The notes under the pieces were generated by a model. It was given only the letters and a program-made list of their open reading frames with translations. It made no database searches and had not been told where the DNA came from. A program made the translations under genes and the position numbers. Of a stretch of 64,000 bases of DNA, positions 9,601 through 16,675 are shown in pieces. Source of the stretch: a virus; the IMG/VR virus record IMGVR_UViG_3300046048_000227, positions 37,695 through 101,694 of that record; one strand, given 5' to 3'. Numbering within the stretch: the stretch's first letter is position 1; each line of letters starts with the position of its first letter.

Positions 9601-10885
9601 CGCACTAACAGGTCTTGGTACCATAACAGCTTACGGTACTGTTGGTGGTATAGTTACTGGTTCAGCTACTTTAGCTGGTACGGGCGCACTAACAGCTACA
9701 GCAATTTCTATAACTAATGGAACCGCTACCATAACTGGTCAAGGAACTTTAACAGCCACAGGTGATGTAGTAGAAGTAGTTGTATACGGCACAGTAACAA
9801 TGTCTGGGGCTGGAACACTAACTGCTACAAGCATAGCTATTTCCTTGGGCACAGCTACACTAAGCGGTGTAGGTATCCTTACAGCATATGGTACTGTTGG
9901 TGGGATTGTTTCTGGTACCGTAACATTATCAGGAAATGGTGCGCTAACAGCTATAGCTATAGCTATCTCCACAGGTACAGCTACTATAGCAGGTACTGGC
10001 ACATTAACTGCACACGCCAACATAGATGCAGTAGCTAGTGCTACCCTAACAGGTGCTGGTAGTCTAACAGCACATGCCAACATAGATGCCCTAGGAAAAG
10101 CAACTTTGTCTGGTATTGGTGCTATATCTTGTTACGGAGAGATAGCTGGACAAGCGTGGGGTAGGGCCATACTGTCTGGAACAGGAAATATCACTGCTTC
10201 TGCTAACATAGACGCAGTAGCTAGTGCCACACTTTCAGGTACTGGTACTTTGTCTGCCTCTGCTATAGCTATAAGCAGCGGAACAACCACACTAACTGGT
10301 AACGGTGCTTTAACGGCGACTGCAATAGCTATTTCCAGCAGCACAGCCACGTTATCAGGTGTTGGTACACTTACTGCTAGTGGTACAAACTTCTCCATAC
10401 TGTACGGTACTACTACATTCATAGGAACTGGATTACTTACTGCTGTTGGCATAGCAATAAGCAGTAGTTCAGCAATATTAACTGGTACTGGTACACTTAC
10501 TGCCTCTGGTATAGCTCTGTCCTATGGTACTGCTACACTTGTTGGTGCTGGCGATCTAACAACTTCTAGCATAGCTATATCCTACGGCACTGCTGTACTA
10601 ACAGGATTAGGGACTATTACAGCACACGCCACACTAAAAATGTGGGGTACTGCTACACTTTACGGTATTGGTAATCTGTATGTAACCATTACAGAATTTA
10701 TGTCAATACCTATCTACGCAGACGCCATAGTAAGCAACTTAATTAATAGATCAGCTAGGTTAAATTCCTTTATTGATGCTGACGCTGAAATGTCTGATGT
10801 AATTAACGTAGATAACGTTAAGGTTAACGATACGATTGTAGTAGATGCAGAGATCATGGAAGAAGACAAAGACATTTACTTCTAA
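6653..10885 (+). CDS. Giant Gly/Thr repeat fibre with two lectin-like domains (1410 aa)
   Basis: The chosen start at 6653 overlaps the previous stop and follows AGGCGG; an upstream in-frame start at 6632 lies inside the previous gene. Residues 1-160 form an N-terminal domain opening MAQFGRPDADITTTNW, which I associate with phage structural proteins. By my count 41 repeats of the TATLSGTGTLTA type follow, interrupted by two lectin-like domains (about residues 200-376 and 742-920) homologous to the one in the preceding protein. The C-terminal 75 residues are non-repetitive and acidic, possibly a capping or attachment domain. A receptor-binding or decoration fibre is likely; whether it joins the tail or head is unknown. 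Confidence 0.7.
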   Translation: MAQFGRPDADITTTNWGITPLFSKINEVSPSELDYITAVANATATAEVGLPDLDDPTSSSLHTIRFRARAEKTNKAALLTTSLVQGTTIIGSLVLDAEVDMTTSFASYSFTLTSGEADNITDYTDLRLRFEQTTATAGNFVEVSWAEFEIPDAIVIHTGTVTMSGTGALSSGSTVIPGTTKSGSTTLVGTGALSAAGIRIGTEAAINANAGRLFVLTDSNYVRARAYVETTHSDYEVNHTLQFSDITGAYIYRVYVRASDDWADSDKPTTAVEFAIDPVNGTINIYNITSGSRGASQDSDTFTANTNLKNLRIQCDGTTVRAKIWEGSEPATWNVSWSSAPTNNGVVQIGLWSTTGQHYVDLDDFDVDDVQGAVSGSVTMSGTGTLSASGIAISRGTATLTGTGALTTVGLAISNGTATLSGTGTLTAAGDKVAVIYTGTVTMSGSGVLTSVGIAISSGTVTFSGTGALTGIGIGIASSTATLAGIGTLASTSLAISNGTATLSGVGTLSAAGDVASVTSYGTVTMSGTGALSASAIATSFGTATLSGAGTLAAIGLAISLGTATLSGVGTLSAQGTVGGVVEGTVTMTGTGALSASAIAISNGTATLAGIGALDAIGIAIANGTATLSGAGALTAFATTFAVGKATLSGTGALSATAIAISTGTATLVGTGTLSASGTVGGVISGTVTLAGTGTITASAIAISSGTATLSGTGTLTATGDRVAAIHTGTVTMSGTGALSTFGLQLTNEIIIDGNRAKIAALAGHYGTLITKMDDQEQDYVTTYFLQFSDTDGAYVHRLFVRASADWAASDRPTTGIEFEFDNTDGSITIYNIVAGVRSASQDTGTFTNNTNLKRVKIENDGTTVRAKIWDDGSGEPGTWDVSWSSAPQNAGVTQAGLWCTTGWHSIHLDDFNVSYLAITGSVTMSGTGTLTASASTDAYATATLAGVGTLNAIGIAISSGTATLSGTGTITASSIAISNGTAALTGLGTITAYGTVGGIVTGSATLAGTGALTATAISITNGTATITGQGTLTATGDVVEVVVYGTVTMSGAGTLTATSIAISLGTATLSGVGILTAYGTVGGIVSGTVTLSGNGALTAIAIAISTGTATIAGTGTLTAHANIDAVASATLTGAGSLTAHANIDALGKATLSGIGAISCYGEIAGQAWGRAILSGTGNITASANIDAVASATLSGTGTLSASAIAISSGTTTLTGNGALTATAIAISSSTATLSGVGTLTASGTNFSILYGTTTFIGTGLLTAVGIAISSSSAILTGTGTLTASGIALSYGTATLVGAGDLTTSSIAISYGTAVLTGLGTITAHATLKMWGTATLYGIGNLYVTITEFMSIPIYADAIVSNLINRSARLNSFIDADAEMSDVINVDNVKVNDTIVVDAEIMEEDKDIYF
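7123..10680 (+). repeat. In-frame coding repeats, array 2 (about 41 units)
   Basis: Same repeat family as array 1, arranged as 2, 18 and 21 units separated by lectin-like domains at about 7252-7780 and 8880-9415. Units alternate between TATLSGTGTLTA and TVTMSGTGALSA variants. Linkers such as IAISNG (5-6 residues) or VGGVVSG give spacings of 16-23 residues. Long antisense frames over this region are a by-product of the periodic codons. Confidence 0.85.
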
Positions 10886-10894
10886 AGGTGACAT

Positions 10895-11221
10895 ATGGTA
10901 GATAAAAGATCACAAGTACATGTAGGGGATGTAGGAAATGTTATATACCTTACAGTAAGGAATAGAGAAACTAAAGCAGCAATTGATATTTCTCAAGCTA
11001 CACTTATGGAAATTAATTTCTGGCTGCCTGGAGAAACATCTGCTATTAAGAAAACTGGTTCGTTTTATACAGACGGTTCTGACGGAGTAGTACAATATGC
11101 CATTGAAGCAGACATAACTCCTACTGCTGGTGTAATAGACTATGAACTTGAATTAACGCTTCCTAATAGGTTCTGGACTAGTGACCCTATACAATTATAC
11201 GTAAAAGAAAATTTGTCATAA
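10895..11221 (+). CDS. BppU-type baseplate or fibre N-terminal Ig-like protein
   Basis: The 108-residue protein reads like the immunoglobulin-fold N-terminal domain of lactococcal-phage baseplate upper protein BppU. It has an opening VGDVGNVIYLTV, an ISQATLMEINFWLPG strand pair, then DGSDGVVQYAIEADITPTAG and a final beta strand. In that family the domain docks receptor-binding proteins to the baseplate; here it stands alone as a one-domain gene. AAAGGTGAC precedes the start. It closes the fibre gene run and may act as an adaptor for the repeat fibres upstream. Confidence 0.7.
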   Translation: MVDKRSQVHVGDVGNVIYLTVRNRETKAAIDISQATLMEINFWLPGETSAIKKTGSFYTDGSDGVVQYAIEADITPTAGVIDYELELTLPNRFWTSDPIQLYVKENLS

Positions 11222-11241
11222 TTTAAAAAATGTGGTATAAT
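11213..11241 (+). promoter_or_regulatory. Sigma-70-like promoter for the tRNA and zinc-ribbon genes
   Basis: TTGTCA (11213-11218), 17 bp, then TATAAT (11236-11241) with an extended TGTGG before the -10 box. The -35 box sits in the last codons of the BppU-like gene. Predicted start is about 11248, a few bases before tRNA-Gly. Confidence 0.8.
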
Positions 11242-11251
11242 AAGTAATCAA

Positions 11252-11324
11252 GCGTTTATAGTGTTTAACGGTAGCATAACTGGCTTCCAACCAGCAGGTG
11301 AGAGTTCGACTCTCTCTAGACGCT
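11252..11324 (+). tRNA. tRNA-Gly (anticodon UCC)
   Basis: The acceptor stem GCGTTTA pairs with TAGACGC with one wobble. The anticodon stem is CTGG/CCAG around the loop CTTCCAA, giving UCC. The T arm is GAGAG-TTCGACT-CTCTC, and U73 is normal for bacterial tRNA-Gly. The outermost anticodon-stem pair is an A-C mismatch, and no CCA is encoded. It reads GGA and probably GGG, and lies just after the Gly-rich fibre genes. Confidence 0.88.
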
Positions 11325-11336
11325 CAGGAGAAAAGT

Positions 11337-11555
11337 ATGGCATTATACGAATATGAGTGTGAAACATGTGGGAACATAGATACTTTGTTTGTTCTATCAG
11401 AAGATCGTGATAACCCGCCACAAAAATGTCCTGTTTGTGGAGAAAGGGAGTATAGAAGGTTCTTTGCTACACCAAGTATAAAAATAAAAAACCCTGTTGT
11501 CCAAACAGGCAACTCTTCTGACGCTGTTATAAAAGAAAGAAGGAATGTTGAGTAA
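11337..11555 (+). CDS. FmdB-type zinc ribbon protein (72 aa)
   Basis: The sequence starts MALYEYECETCG and has a second cysteine pair CPVCG, the C-x2-C...C-x2-C layout of FmdB-family putative regulatory proteins. The family's function is not settled; its members bind one zinc through four cysteines. The chosen start follows AGGAGAAAAGT. A longer in-frame version would run back into tRNA-Gly and is rejected. It sits between two tRNA genes and shares their transcript. Confidence 0.75.
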   Translation: MALYEYECETCGNIDTLFVLSEDRDNPPQKCPVCGEREYRRFFATPSIKIKNPVVQTGNSSDAVIKERRNVE

Positions 11556-11629
11556 GGAGGCGTAGTTTAACTGGTCAAAATATTTGGCTTACATCCAAGA
11601 GATGGGGTTCGAGTCCTCCGCCTCTACCA
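11556..11629 (+). tRNA. tRNA-Val (anticodon UAC), short T stem
   Basis: The acceptor stem GGAGGCG pairs with CGCCTCT through a terminal G-U. The D stem GTTT/AAAT and anticodon stem TTTGG/CCAAG surround the loop CTTACAT, giving UAC. The T loop TTCGAGT is canonical, but the T stem is only GGGG/CCTC (4 bp) if the acceptor keeps 7 bp. A73 and an encoded CCA follow. It reads GTA, a common valine codon here. It abuts the zinc-ribbon stop codon directly. Confidence 0.82.
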
Positions 11630-11634
11630 GAATA

Positions 11635-11674
11635 CCCCTCCAGTCCACGGACATTAACCAGGAGGGGTTTATTT
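11635..11674 (+). terminator. Rho-independent terminator after tRNA-Val
   Basis: CCCCTCC (11635-11641) pairs with GGAGGGG (11661-11667) across a 19-base loop and is followed by TTTATTT. The stem is GC-rich; the loop is long for an intrinsic terminator. Confidence 0.7.
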
Positions 11675-11728
11675 CAAAAATAGGGCATCTATACACCCTA
11701 GAAAAATAATTCAACCACGAGGCTAAAA

Positions 11729-12013
11729 ATGGCTGCTACGATGAAGTCCGCAATTAGGCTGCTAACCACAAACCATAACGAGTTGGGATCATGGAAAGCA
11801 GTATCAGAAGAAATATACAATGGAAAGATACCACCAGGAACACTCTCTTCAATAGCTAAAGGAAGGGAGCCAAAGAATGAGCTACATAGAGAATTACTTG
11901 GTTTACCTGCTGCCTGTATAGCCTGCGGTAAAAAGAAAAAGAAGCTTACATTTAACAAATGGAGAGACCTACCAACTGCCTTGCTAAAGAAGGCTATAGA
12001 GAACAGGGGCTAG
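11729..12013 (+). CDS. Putative small DNA-binding regulator (94 aa)
   Basis: A basic 94-residue protein with a plausible helix-turn-helix in the N-terminal half (GSWKAVSEEIYNGKIPPGTLSSIAKGR). A short CIACGKKKKK segment follows and a second helical stretch ends the protein. It resembles small phage transcription regulators by shape only; I cannot name the family. A CACGAGG site precedes the start. A second promoter lies directly after the stop. Confidence 0.6.
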   Translation: MAATMKSAIRLLTTNHNELGSWKAVSEEIYNGKIPPGTLSSIAKGREPKNELHRELLGLPAACIACGKKKKKLTFNKWRDLPTALLKKAIENRG

Positions 12014-12039
12014 TCAAACAGAACCTAATGTGGTATAAT
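12011..12039 (+). promoter_or_regulatory. Extended -10 promoter
   Basis: TAGTCA (12011-12016), 17 bp, then TATAAT (12034-12039) preceded by TGTGG. The -35 box is weak (4 of 6), so the extended -10 probably carries it. It serves the small genes from 12082. Confidence 0.65.
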
Positions 12040-12081
12040 GGTTTTACAGCCGTTGTACCACTTTTTATTTATGAGGTAGCT

Positions 12082-12345
12082 ATGACCAATATGTACGCTT
12101 TGACATATACACATTCTATAAGTAAAGATAGGGAAAGACTTAAAGTGTTTACTGTAGTTAAGATATCCCCAAATCAGAGGGAAGGAAATACTGTTTGGGA
12201 TTTCTTCCCTCCAACATTTGAAGGGCATACTTTGTACAACGTAATGTCAGGTAGCATGGGATACACCTTAATTTTAGACGGTACAGCTTTAAGGGAGCCT
12301 ACTATGGAGGAAAGAGCCAATGCCACCAGCGTCCAATCCCTTTAA
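12082..12345 (+). CDS. Hypothetical protein (87 aa)
   Basis: The start at 12082 follows ATGAGGTAGCT and lies about 40 bases after the predicted transcription start; a longer in-frame version would overlap the promoter and is rejected. The small mixed alpha/beta protein has no recognised motif. It overlaps the next gene by 26 bases and contains that gene's ribosome site (GGAGGAAAG). Confidence 0.5.
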   Translation: MTNMYALTYTHSISKDRERLKVFTVVKISPNQREGNTVWDFFPPTFEGHTLYNVMSGSMGYTLILDGTALREPTMEERANATSVQSL

Positions 12346-12688
12346 TTCCCGCTACTACCTAGTCTTAGAGCTTCCGTTTGATAAGCTACTAGTATTTAAA
12401 AAGATTTTCTCCAGCCTAGATGACGCTGAAGAAGTTCTTGACGAGCTACCCTGGTTCTCTTTATGGGATCAACAAAAGTATGAAAACTGTAGTAGCCAAA
12501 AAATACTAATACCACTTAAAAATATGGACAGTAAGGCAAATGAGTATAAAATTGCAGTAAACTTTACTGTAGCAGTACAAGCTAGAGACCCTTATACAGC
12601 ACACAGAACAGTACGTAACACACTAAAGAAACAACTAGACGCTAAAGACGTAACAACCTATATAGAAAAAACAGAGGAGTTACTATAA
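12320..12688 (+). CDS. Hypothetical protein (122 aa)
   Basis: No family recognised. The C-terminal half (YKIAVNFTVAVQARDPYTAH followed by a basic helix) reads like a beta-alpha domain such as a small RNA- or DNA-binding fold, but this is only a visual impression. GGAGGAAAG precedes the start. The stop overlaps the next start. Confidence 0.5.
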   Translation: MPPASNPFNSRYYLVLELPFDKLLVFKKIFSSLDDAEEVLDELPWFSLWDQQKYENCSSQKILIPLKNMDSKANEYKIAVNFTVAVQARDPYTAHRTVRNTLKKQLDAKDVTTYIEKTEELL

Positions 12689-12909
12689 TGCCAGCCGTTG
12701 GATTTGTTTTGGTGTCAAGTCTAAACTTAGACAAAAGGATTACTGAACAAGTAAAGAGATGCGAAAGCTACTACGGGTTCACACCAAAATTTATGCTTTA
12801 CTCACCAAATCTACAAAATCAATTGCCAACAGTAGTGGGGATCAGGAGATATGTAGACAGTGACCTATCACCTTCTATGATAGTCTTATCAGATTCTAAA
12901 AATTTCTAA
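12688..12909 (+). CDS. Hypothetical protein (73 aa)
   Basis: Small protein with an initial beta strand (AVGFVLVSSLNL) and an amphipathic helix (RITEQVKRCESYYG). No known motif. It is coupled to the preceding gene by an overlapping start (TAATG) after a GAGG site. It ends just before a promoter, so it closes a three-gene unit. Confidence 0.5.
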   Translation: MPAVGFVLVSSLNLDKRITEQVKRCESYYGFTPKFMLYSPNLQNQLPTVVGIRRYVDSDLSPSMIVLSDSKNF

Positions 12910-12916
12910 ATTGCCC

Positions 12917-12945
12917 TAGCCAAACGCCTAAAAGTGTGGTAAAAT
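12917..12945 (+). promoter_or_regulatory. Extended -10 promoter for the replication genes
   Basis: TAGCCA (12917-12922), 17 bp, then TAAAAT (12940-12945), preceded by GTGTGG. It drives the zinc-ribbon, polymerase and helicase genes. Confidence 0.65.
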
Positions 12946-12975
12946 AGGGGTACCTTAGTTACGGAGAAAACCTCT

Positions 12976-13452
12976 ATGAAGTGCCCACACTGCGGAAAAG
13001 ATATATGTAAACTCAATTACAAAGAGTGTATTGAGTGTGGTAAAACTATTGTTGAGTTTGAAGGTTACTACTTCAAATCCTCTCCAATAATTGCAATCCT
13101 TGAACACTTTGAAAAATTAGTATCTAGGCACTTAAGTAAAGAAACCAACGAAAAAATAATCTTTAGAGTTAAAAGAAAAGGTCTCATGTGGCGGTATGAA
13201 TGTGCTAGGGCTAAGCAACTGTTAGCAGAAGCAGACTACGATCTTGACCTACTACTTGAAACACTAACTTATTTGTCTGAAAGCAATAAATATTCCTGGA
13301 GATTTAAAGATACCCTTGGTGCCGTCCTGCCTATGATAAATGCAGGCATATCTATTATCAAATCCAAACGGGATAGAGAGGCACTGAAAGAAGAGAAGGC
13401 TAAAGTATTTGACAGCTACCTAGATGAGAGAGGCGATATATTAAATGTTTGA
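12976..13452 (+). CDS. Zinc-ribbon protein of the replication operon (158 aa)
   Basis: The N-terminus has CPHCGK and CIECGK cysteine pairs 11 residues apart, a zinc ribbon. The remaining 120 residues are predicted helical, with basic and acidic faces and a KSKRDREALKEEKAK coiled segment near the end. No family recognised. It is the first gene after a promoter and overlaps the polymerase gene by 8 bases, so it may be a replication accessory or DNA-binding factor. Confidence 0.6.
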   Translation: MKCPHCGKDICKLNYKECIECGKTIVEFEGYYFKSSPIIAILEHFEKLVSRHLSKETNEKIIFRVKRKGLMWRYECARAKQLLAEADYDLDLLLETLTYLSESNKYSWRFKDTLGAVLPMINAGISIIKSKRDREALKEEKAKVFDSYLDERGDILNV

Positions 13453-15271
13453 TGATTTCTCTATACCAGACTTTCCGCATACTATAATCACAGACCCAGA
13501 CAAAGTTAGTGAACAGTTCATCCAAAAGGTAGGAAGGCAACCACTCCTATCTTTTGACTTTGAAACTACTGGACTACACTTTAAAAAACATAAAGCTGCG
13601 GGAATAGCTATAGCTAATCAAGAGCACGCTTGGTACATACACGATAAGGCTATGCACCAGCTAACGCCGTGGTTGAAAGATAATTTTGTTGACTCAAACA
13701 TAACATGGGCGGCACACAATTCAATCTTTGATATGCACTTTCTTAAAAATGATTTTAATGTACTGCCTGCTTCGCTAGTAGATACACAGCTTGCCCAGTG
13801 GATGTTAAACGAAGAAGACTCACTTGCCTTGAAAGAAGTTTCCAAGTTCAAACTTGGGATCACTGAAAACTTACCTTCCTTTAGAGACCTACAAAAACAT
13901 GCTAAAGAACTACGGGATATTAAAAAAATTGATGATGTATCTATTTTTGATATTCCAGTAGAAATGCTAGGAATATACGCCGCATTTGACGGAAGACTAA
14001 CCTTTGACTTATGGAATAAATTAGAAGGCGAGTTAGAAGCTGAAGGACTAAGAGAAGTCTATGATGAAAACATTATACCGTTTACCTATGTTCTCCTAGA
14101 CATGGAAGATCGTGGTGCTTACATAGATCGTGATAGAGTAATAGAACTTAAGGATCAGTACGAGGAAATAGCCGATGATCTTTTAACAAAATGGAAAAAG
14201 AAAGTAGGCGACGTTAATCCAAACTCTCCCCAACAGCTAAGGGAACTCCTGTACACTCAAATGAACTTGAGAACAAGCAGGAAAACCAAGAAAACAAAGC
14301 TTCCCTCAACAGACTCTCTCGCCTTACTGCGCCTTAAAAGAAATGATAAAACAGGTATTGTATCTTTGCTAATAGAGTACAAAGAATATAACAAACTAAT
14401 AAGTACGTACCTAACACCACTGCTAAACAAAACTATTGACAACTATATATATACTAACTTCAAACAAACTGGCACTGTAACAGGGCGACTTAGTTCTAGT
14501 GGTGATATCAATCTACAAAACATTCCTAGCCGTACAGAAATAGGAAAAGAAATCAGATCATGTTTTATCGCTCCGCCAGGAAGATCATTATTGGTTACAG
14601 ACTATTCGCAAATTGAACTACGAATTTTAGCACACTATACTAGAGATGAAAATCTAGTAAGAGTATTCTACTGGGGAGAAGACCCGCACCAATTAACAGC
14701 TAACAAAATGGGAGTACCTAGATACGTTGGCAAAACTCTTAACTTTGGTATTATCTATGGAGCACAAGCACGGACAATAGCTGATCAGATTGAGAAAATT
14801 CCTAAGCCAAGACCTAAAGAATCTGTAGCAAGGAAATGGTTATTAGACTTTGAAAAAATTATCTACCCTTCAATCCCTAAATGGAAAAAGACTGTTATAA
14901 ATACCGCTATTCAGCAAGGGTACATAACTACGATTGGGGACAGGCACAGACACGTAACTAACCTGGATCATTATGATGAGTACACTAGAGGACGGGCAGA
15001 AAGACAGACTATTAACAGCTTAATTCAGGGCAGTGCAGGAGATTTTATTAACCAGTCAATGTTATCATCTAGCAACACTGCTAAAGAACTGGATATTTGG
15101 TACCACATTCAGGTACACGATGAACTGGTTACAACCTGCCCAACAGAATTGCTAGATGAAGCTAGCAGATTTATGCAAACCAGCATGGAGTCTATGAGAG
15201 AAGTATTCAACCTATCAGTTCCTATTTTAGCACAGCCTGCTACAGGCGCAAACTGGATGGAGTGCAAATGA
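13445..15271 (+). CDS. polA: Family A DNA polymerase with 3'-5' exonuclease domain
   Basis: Replicative DNA polymerase of the Pol I / T7 type, 608 residues. The proofreading domain covers about residues 1-190: ExoI FDFETTG, ExoII AAHNSIFDMHFL, ExoIII YAAFDGRLTFD. The polymerase domain holds motif A (VTDYSQIELR, near 385), motif B (RYVGKTLNFGIIYG) and motif C (QVHDELV). All catalytic carboxylates appear intact. There is no 5' nuclease domain, as is usual in phage polymerases. The stop overlaps the helicase start (ATGA), indicating coupling. Confidence 0.93.
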   Translation: MFDDFSIPDFPHTIITDPDKVSEQFIQKVGRQPLLSFDFETTGLHFKKHKAAGIAIANQEHAWYIHDKAMHQLTPWLKDNFVDSNITWAAHNSIFDMHFLKNDFNVLPASLVDTQLAQWMLNEEDSLALKEVSKFKLGITENLPSFRDLQKHAKELRDIKKIDDVSIFDIPVEMLGIYAAFDGRLTFDLWNKLEGELEAEGLREVYDENIIPFTYVLLDMEDRGAYIDRDRVIELKDQYEEIADDLLTKWKKKVGDVNPNSPQQLRELLYTQMNLRTSRKTKKTKLPSTDSLALLRLKRNDKTGIVSLLIEYKEYNKLISTYLTPLLNKTIDNYIYTNFKQTGTVTGRLSSSGDINLQNIPSRTEIGKEIRSCFIAPPGRSLLVTDYSQIELRILAHYTRDENLVRVFYWGEDPHQLTANKMGVPRYVGKTLNFGIIYGAQARTIADQIEKIPKPRPKESVARKWLLDFEKIIYPSIPKWKKTVINTAIQQGYITTIGDRHRHVTNLDHYDEYTRGRAERQTINSLIQGSAGDFINQSMLSSSNTAKELDIWYHIQVHDELVTTCPTELLDEASRFMQTSMESMREVFNLSVPILAQPATGANWMECK

Positions 15272-16257
15272 CAGAGTACGATCCAACAATTAGTTCCCTT
15301 CTTGATTTAGCTCAAGTACGATGGGAAAACAGGGAAGAGAACAGAGACCTTTTAGTTAGGTGGGGTATCCCATTCTTAGATAAAAGACTGTTCGGTATAA
15401 ACACTGTTGACGGTGAATTAATATTAATAATTGGAGAAGAAAAACAACGCAAAACTACTCTAGTGATTAACACAATAGTAAACATAATGACAGCAGAGAA
15501 ACCAGAAGTAAAACCGCACACAGTTATAGACACACTAGAAAGCGGTATGCCTCCAGGCAGATACACAGATCAGCTTGTTAGCAACCTAGCTTCCAGGTAC
15601 CTAATGGAGATTGACCACATACCAGCATCCATGGGCAAGTGCCAAGTTTGCGGGGATTTCTGTAAAGAATTACGGTTATCACCAGAACATTTAAACTACC
15701 TACCACTGTCCTCGCAACAAAGAGTAGCAGTAACCAAAGCTGTAGCTCACATGAAAGAGTGGCCCGTAGATATATGGGGTGCTGGAATGAACCAAGGCGA
15801 CACTAGAAACCTAAAGAATACTGTTGGCGATCTTGATCAGGAGTCTAGGTGGATATGGTCAGCAGAAAACAAAGGCAGTAAGATTTTTGTGATAGACCAC
15901 GTTCAACAATACAGGTTTGATGACATTGTTAACTCAGACTACGAAAAACTTATCAGAGCGGTAAACTCTATTGGCTCTTTCGTAGCCGCATACAAGACAG
16001 CAGTGTTCTTAGTGTCACAAATTTCTATGTGGTCTATGAGAGAGGCTAAAGCTGGAGGAAAAGCTAAAGCGTCTGGAGGAAAAAAACCACACGAGGAAGC
16101 TAACGTTATCATTAAGTCGTCTTATGAGGACAACTCTGGTCAGCTTGGCGTATCTCTAGAGGACAGCAGGAAAAGTGGTTCAGGGTTCCAGCATTTAATT
16201 ATTGATGATATCTCTGGAGCAATAGTACCTAATAAGGATAACAACCCATATGAGTAA
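15268..16257 (+). CDS. DnaB-like (SF4, RecA-fold) ATPase or helicase
   Basis: Probable replicative helicase or helicase-like ATPase, 329 residues. The Walker A segment is GEEKQRKTTL, where R replaces the usual glycine before KT. Walker B is KIFVIDHVQQ, and VFLVSQIS matches the SF4 sensor motif. A CQVCGDFC cysteine cluster near residue 125 may bind zinc. The ATG at 15268 has GGAG 5 bases upstream and overlaps the polymerase stop; a GTG two codons earlier is possible. The altered Walker A and the lack of a separate N-terminal primase-binding domain are notable; it could be a DnaC-like or RecA-like accessory ATPase instead. Confidence 0.75.
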   Translation: MTEYDPTISSLLDLAQVRWENREENRDLLVRWGIPFLDKRLFGINTVDGELILIIGEEKQRKTTLVINTIVNIMTAEKPEVKPHTVIDTLESGMPPGRYTDQLVSNLASRYLMEIDHIPASMGKCQVCGDFCKELRLSPEHLNYLPLSSQQRVAVTKAVAHMKEWPVDIWGAGMNQGDTRNLKNTVGDLDQESRWIWSAENKGSKIFVIDHVQQYRFDDIVNSDYEKLIRAVNSIGSFVAAYKTAVFLVSQISMWSMREAKAGGKAKASGGKKPHEEANVIIKSSYEDNSGQLGVSLEDSRKSGSGFQHLIIDDISGAIVPNKDNNPYE

Positions 16258-16675
16258 CAAAAAAACAACCAACGAACTACTAATATCTATTAACGATAAC
16301 CTTGGTCTACTGTCTGAGGCACAAGAAGACTTCACTAAAAAGTATCAAGTTAGCCCTATCAGTCATGATGAAAGTATAGCCGCTTTTAGGCGCAGACTTA
16401 AAATTAAACAGATCACGGAGGGCAAGAAACTAGCTGCGTATAACAGAGTACTCTCTAACTGCACGCAAGATACTGTAGAACAGTGCAGGTGTGGGGAAAA
16501 GCACATGGGAATAAAGTTTACTGACGAGTATGGAACAGTGCTTGAAGAAAATATGTGCCCCAGAACATGGTACATAAAACTTGTGAGAATGGCACTTGAG
16601 GAAGGGCACGGCACAAAATTTACAAAAACTAACCCGATCAAAGGGTTCATGAGGTACTATAAAAATGGAAAATAA
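16250..16675 (+). CDS. Hypothetical protein of the replication operon (141 aa)
   Basis: Mostly helical, basic protein with a CRCGEKHMG cysteine-histidine cluster (about residue 80) and a later Cys, a possible zinc site. No family recognised. It overlaps the helicase gene by 8 bases and the next gene by 11, so it belongs to the same transcript. Confidence 0.55.
   Translation: MSNKKTTNELLISINDNLGLLSEAQEDFTKKYQVSPISHDESIAAFRRRLKIKQITEGKKLAAYNRVLSNCTQDTVEQCRCGEKHMGIKFTDEYGTVLEENMCPRTWYIKLVRMALEEGHGTKFTKTNPIKGFMRYYKNGK

Noticed and set aside
4978-10680. CRISPR-like regular repeats
   Set aside because: The repeats are in-frame coding units with synonymous drift, variable linkers and no unique spacers; no cas genes are present.
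4338-10885. Diversity-generating retroelement target
   Set aside because: No reverse transcriptase gene or template-repeat copy is found in the window.
11298-11336. Upstream extension of the FmdB-like gene
   Set aside because: It would run through the 3' half of tRNA-Gly; the ATG at 11337 has AGGAG and begins the family's conserved N-terminus.
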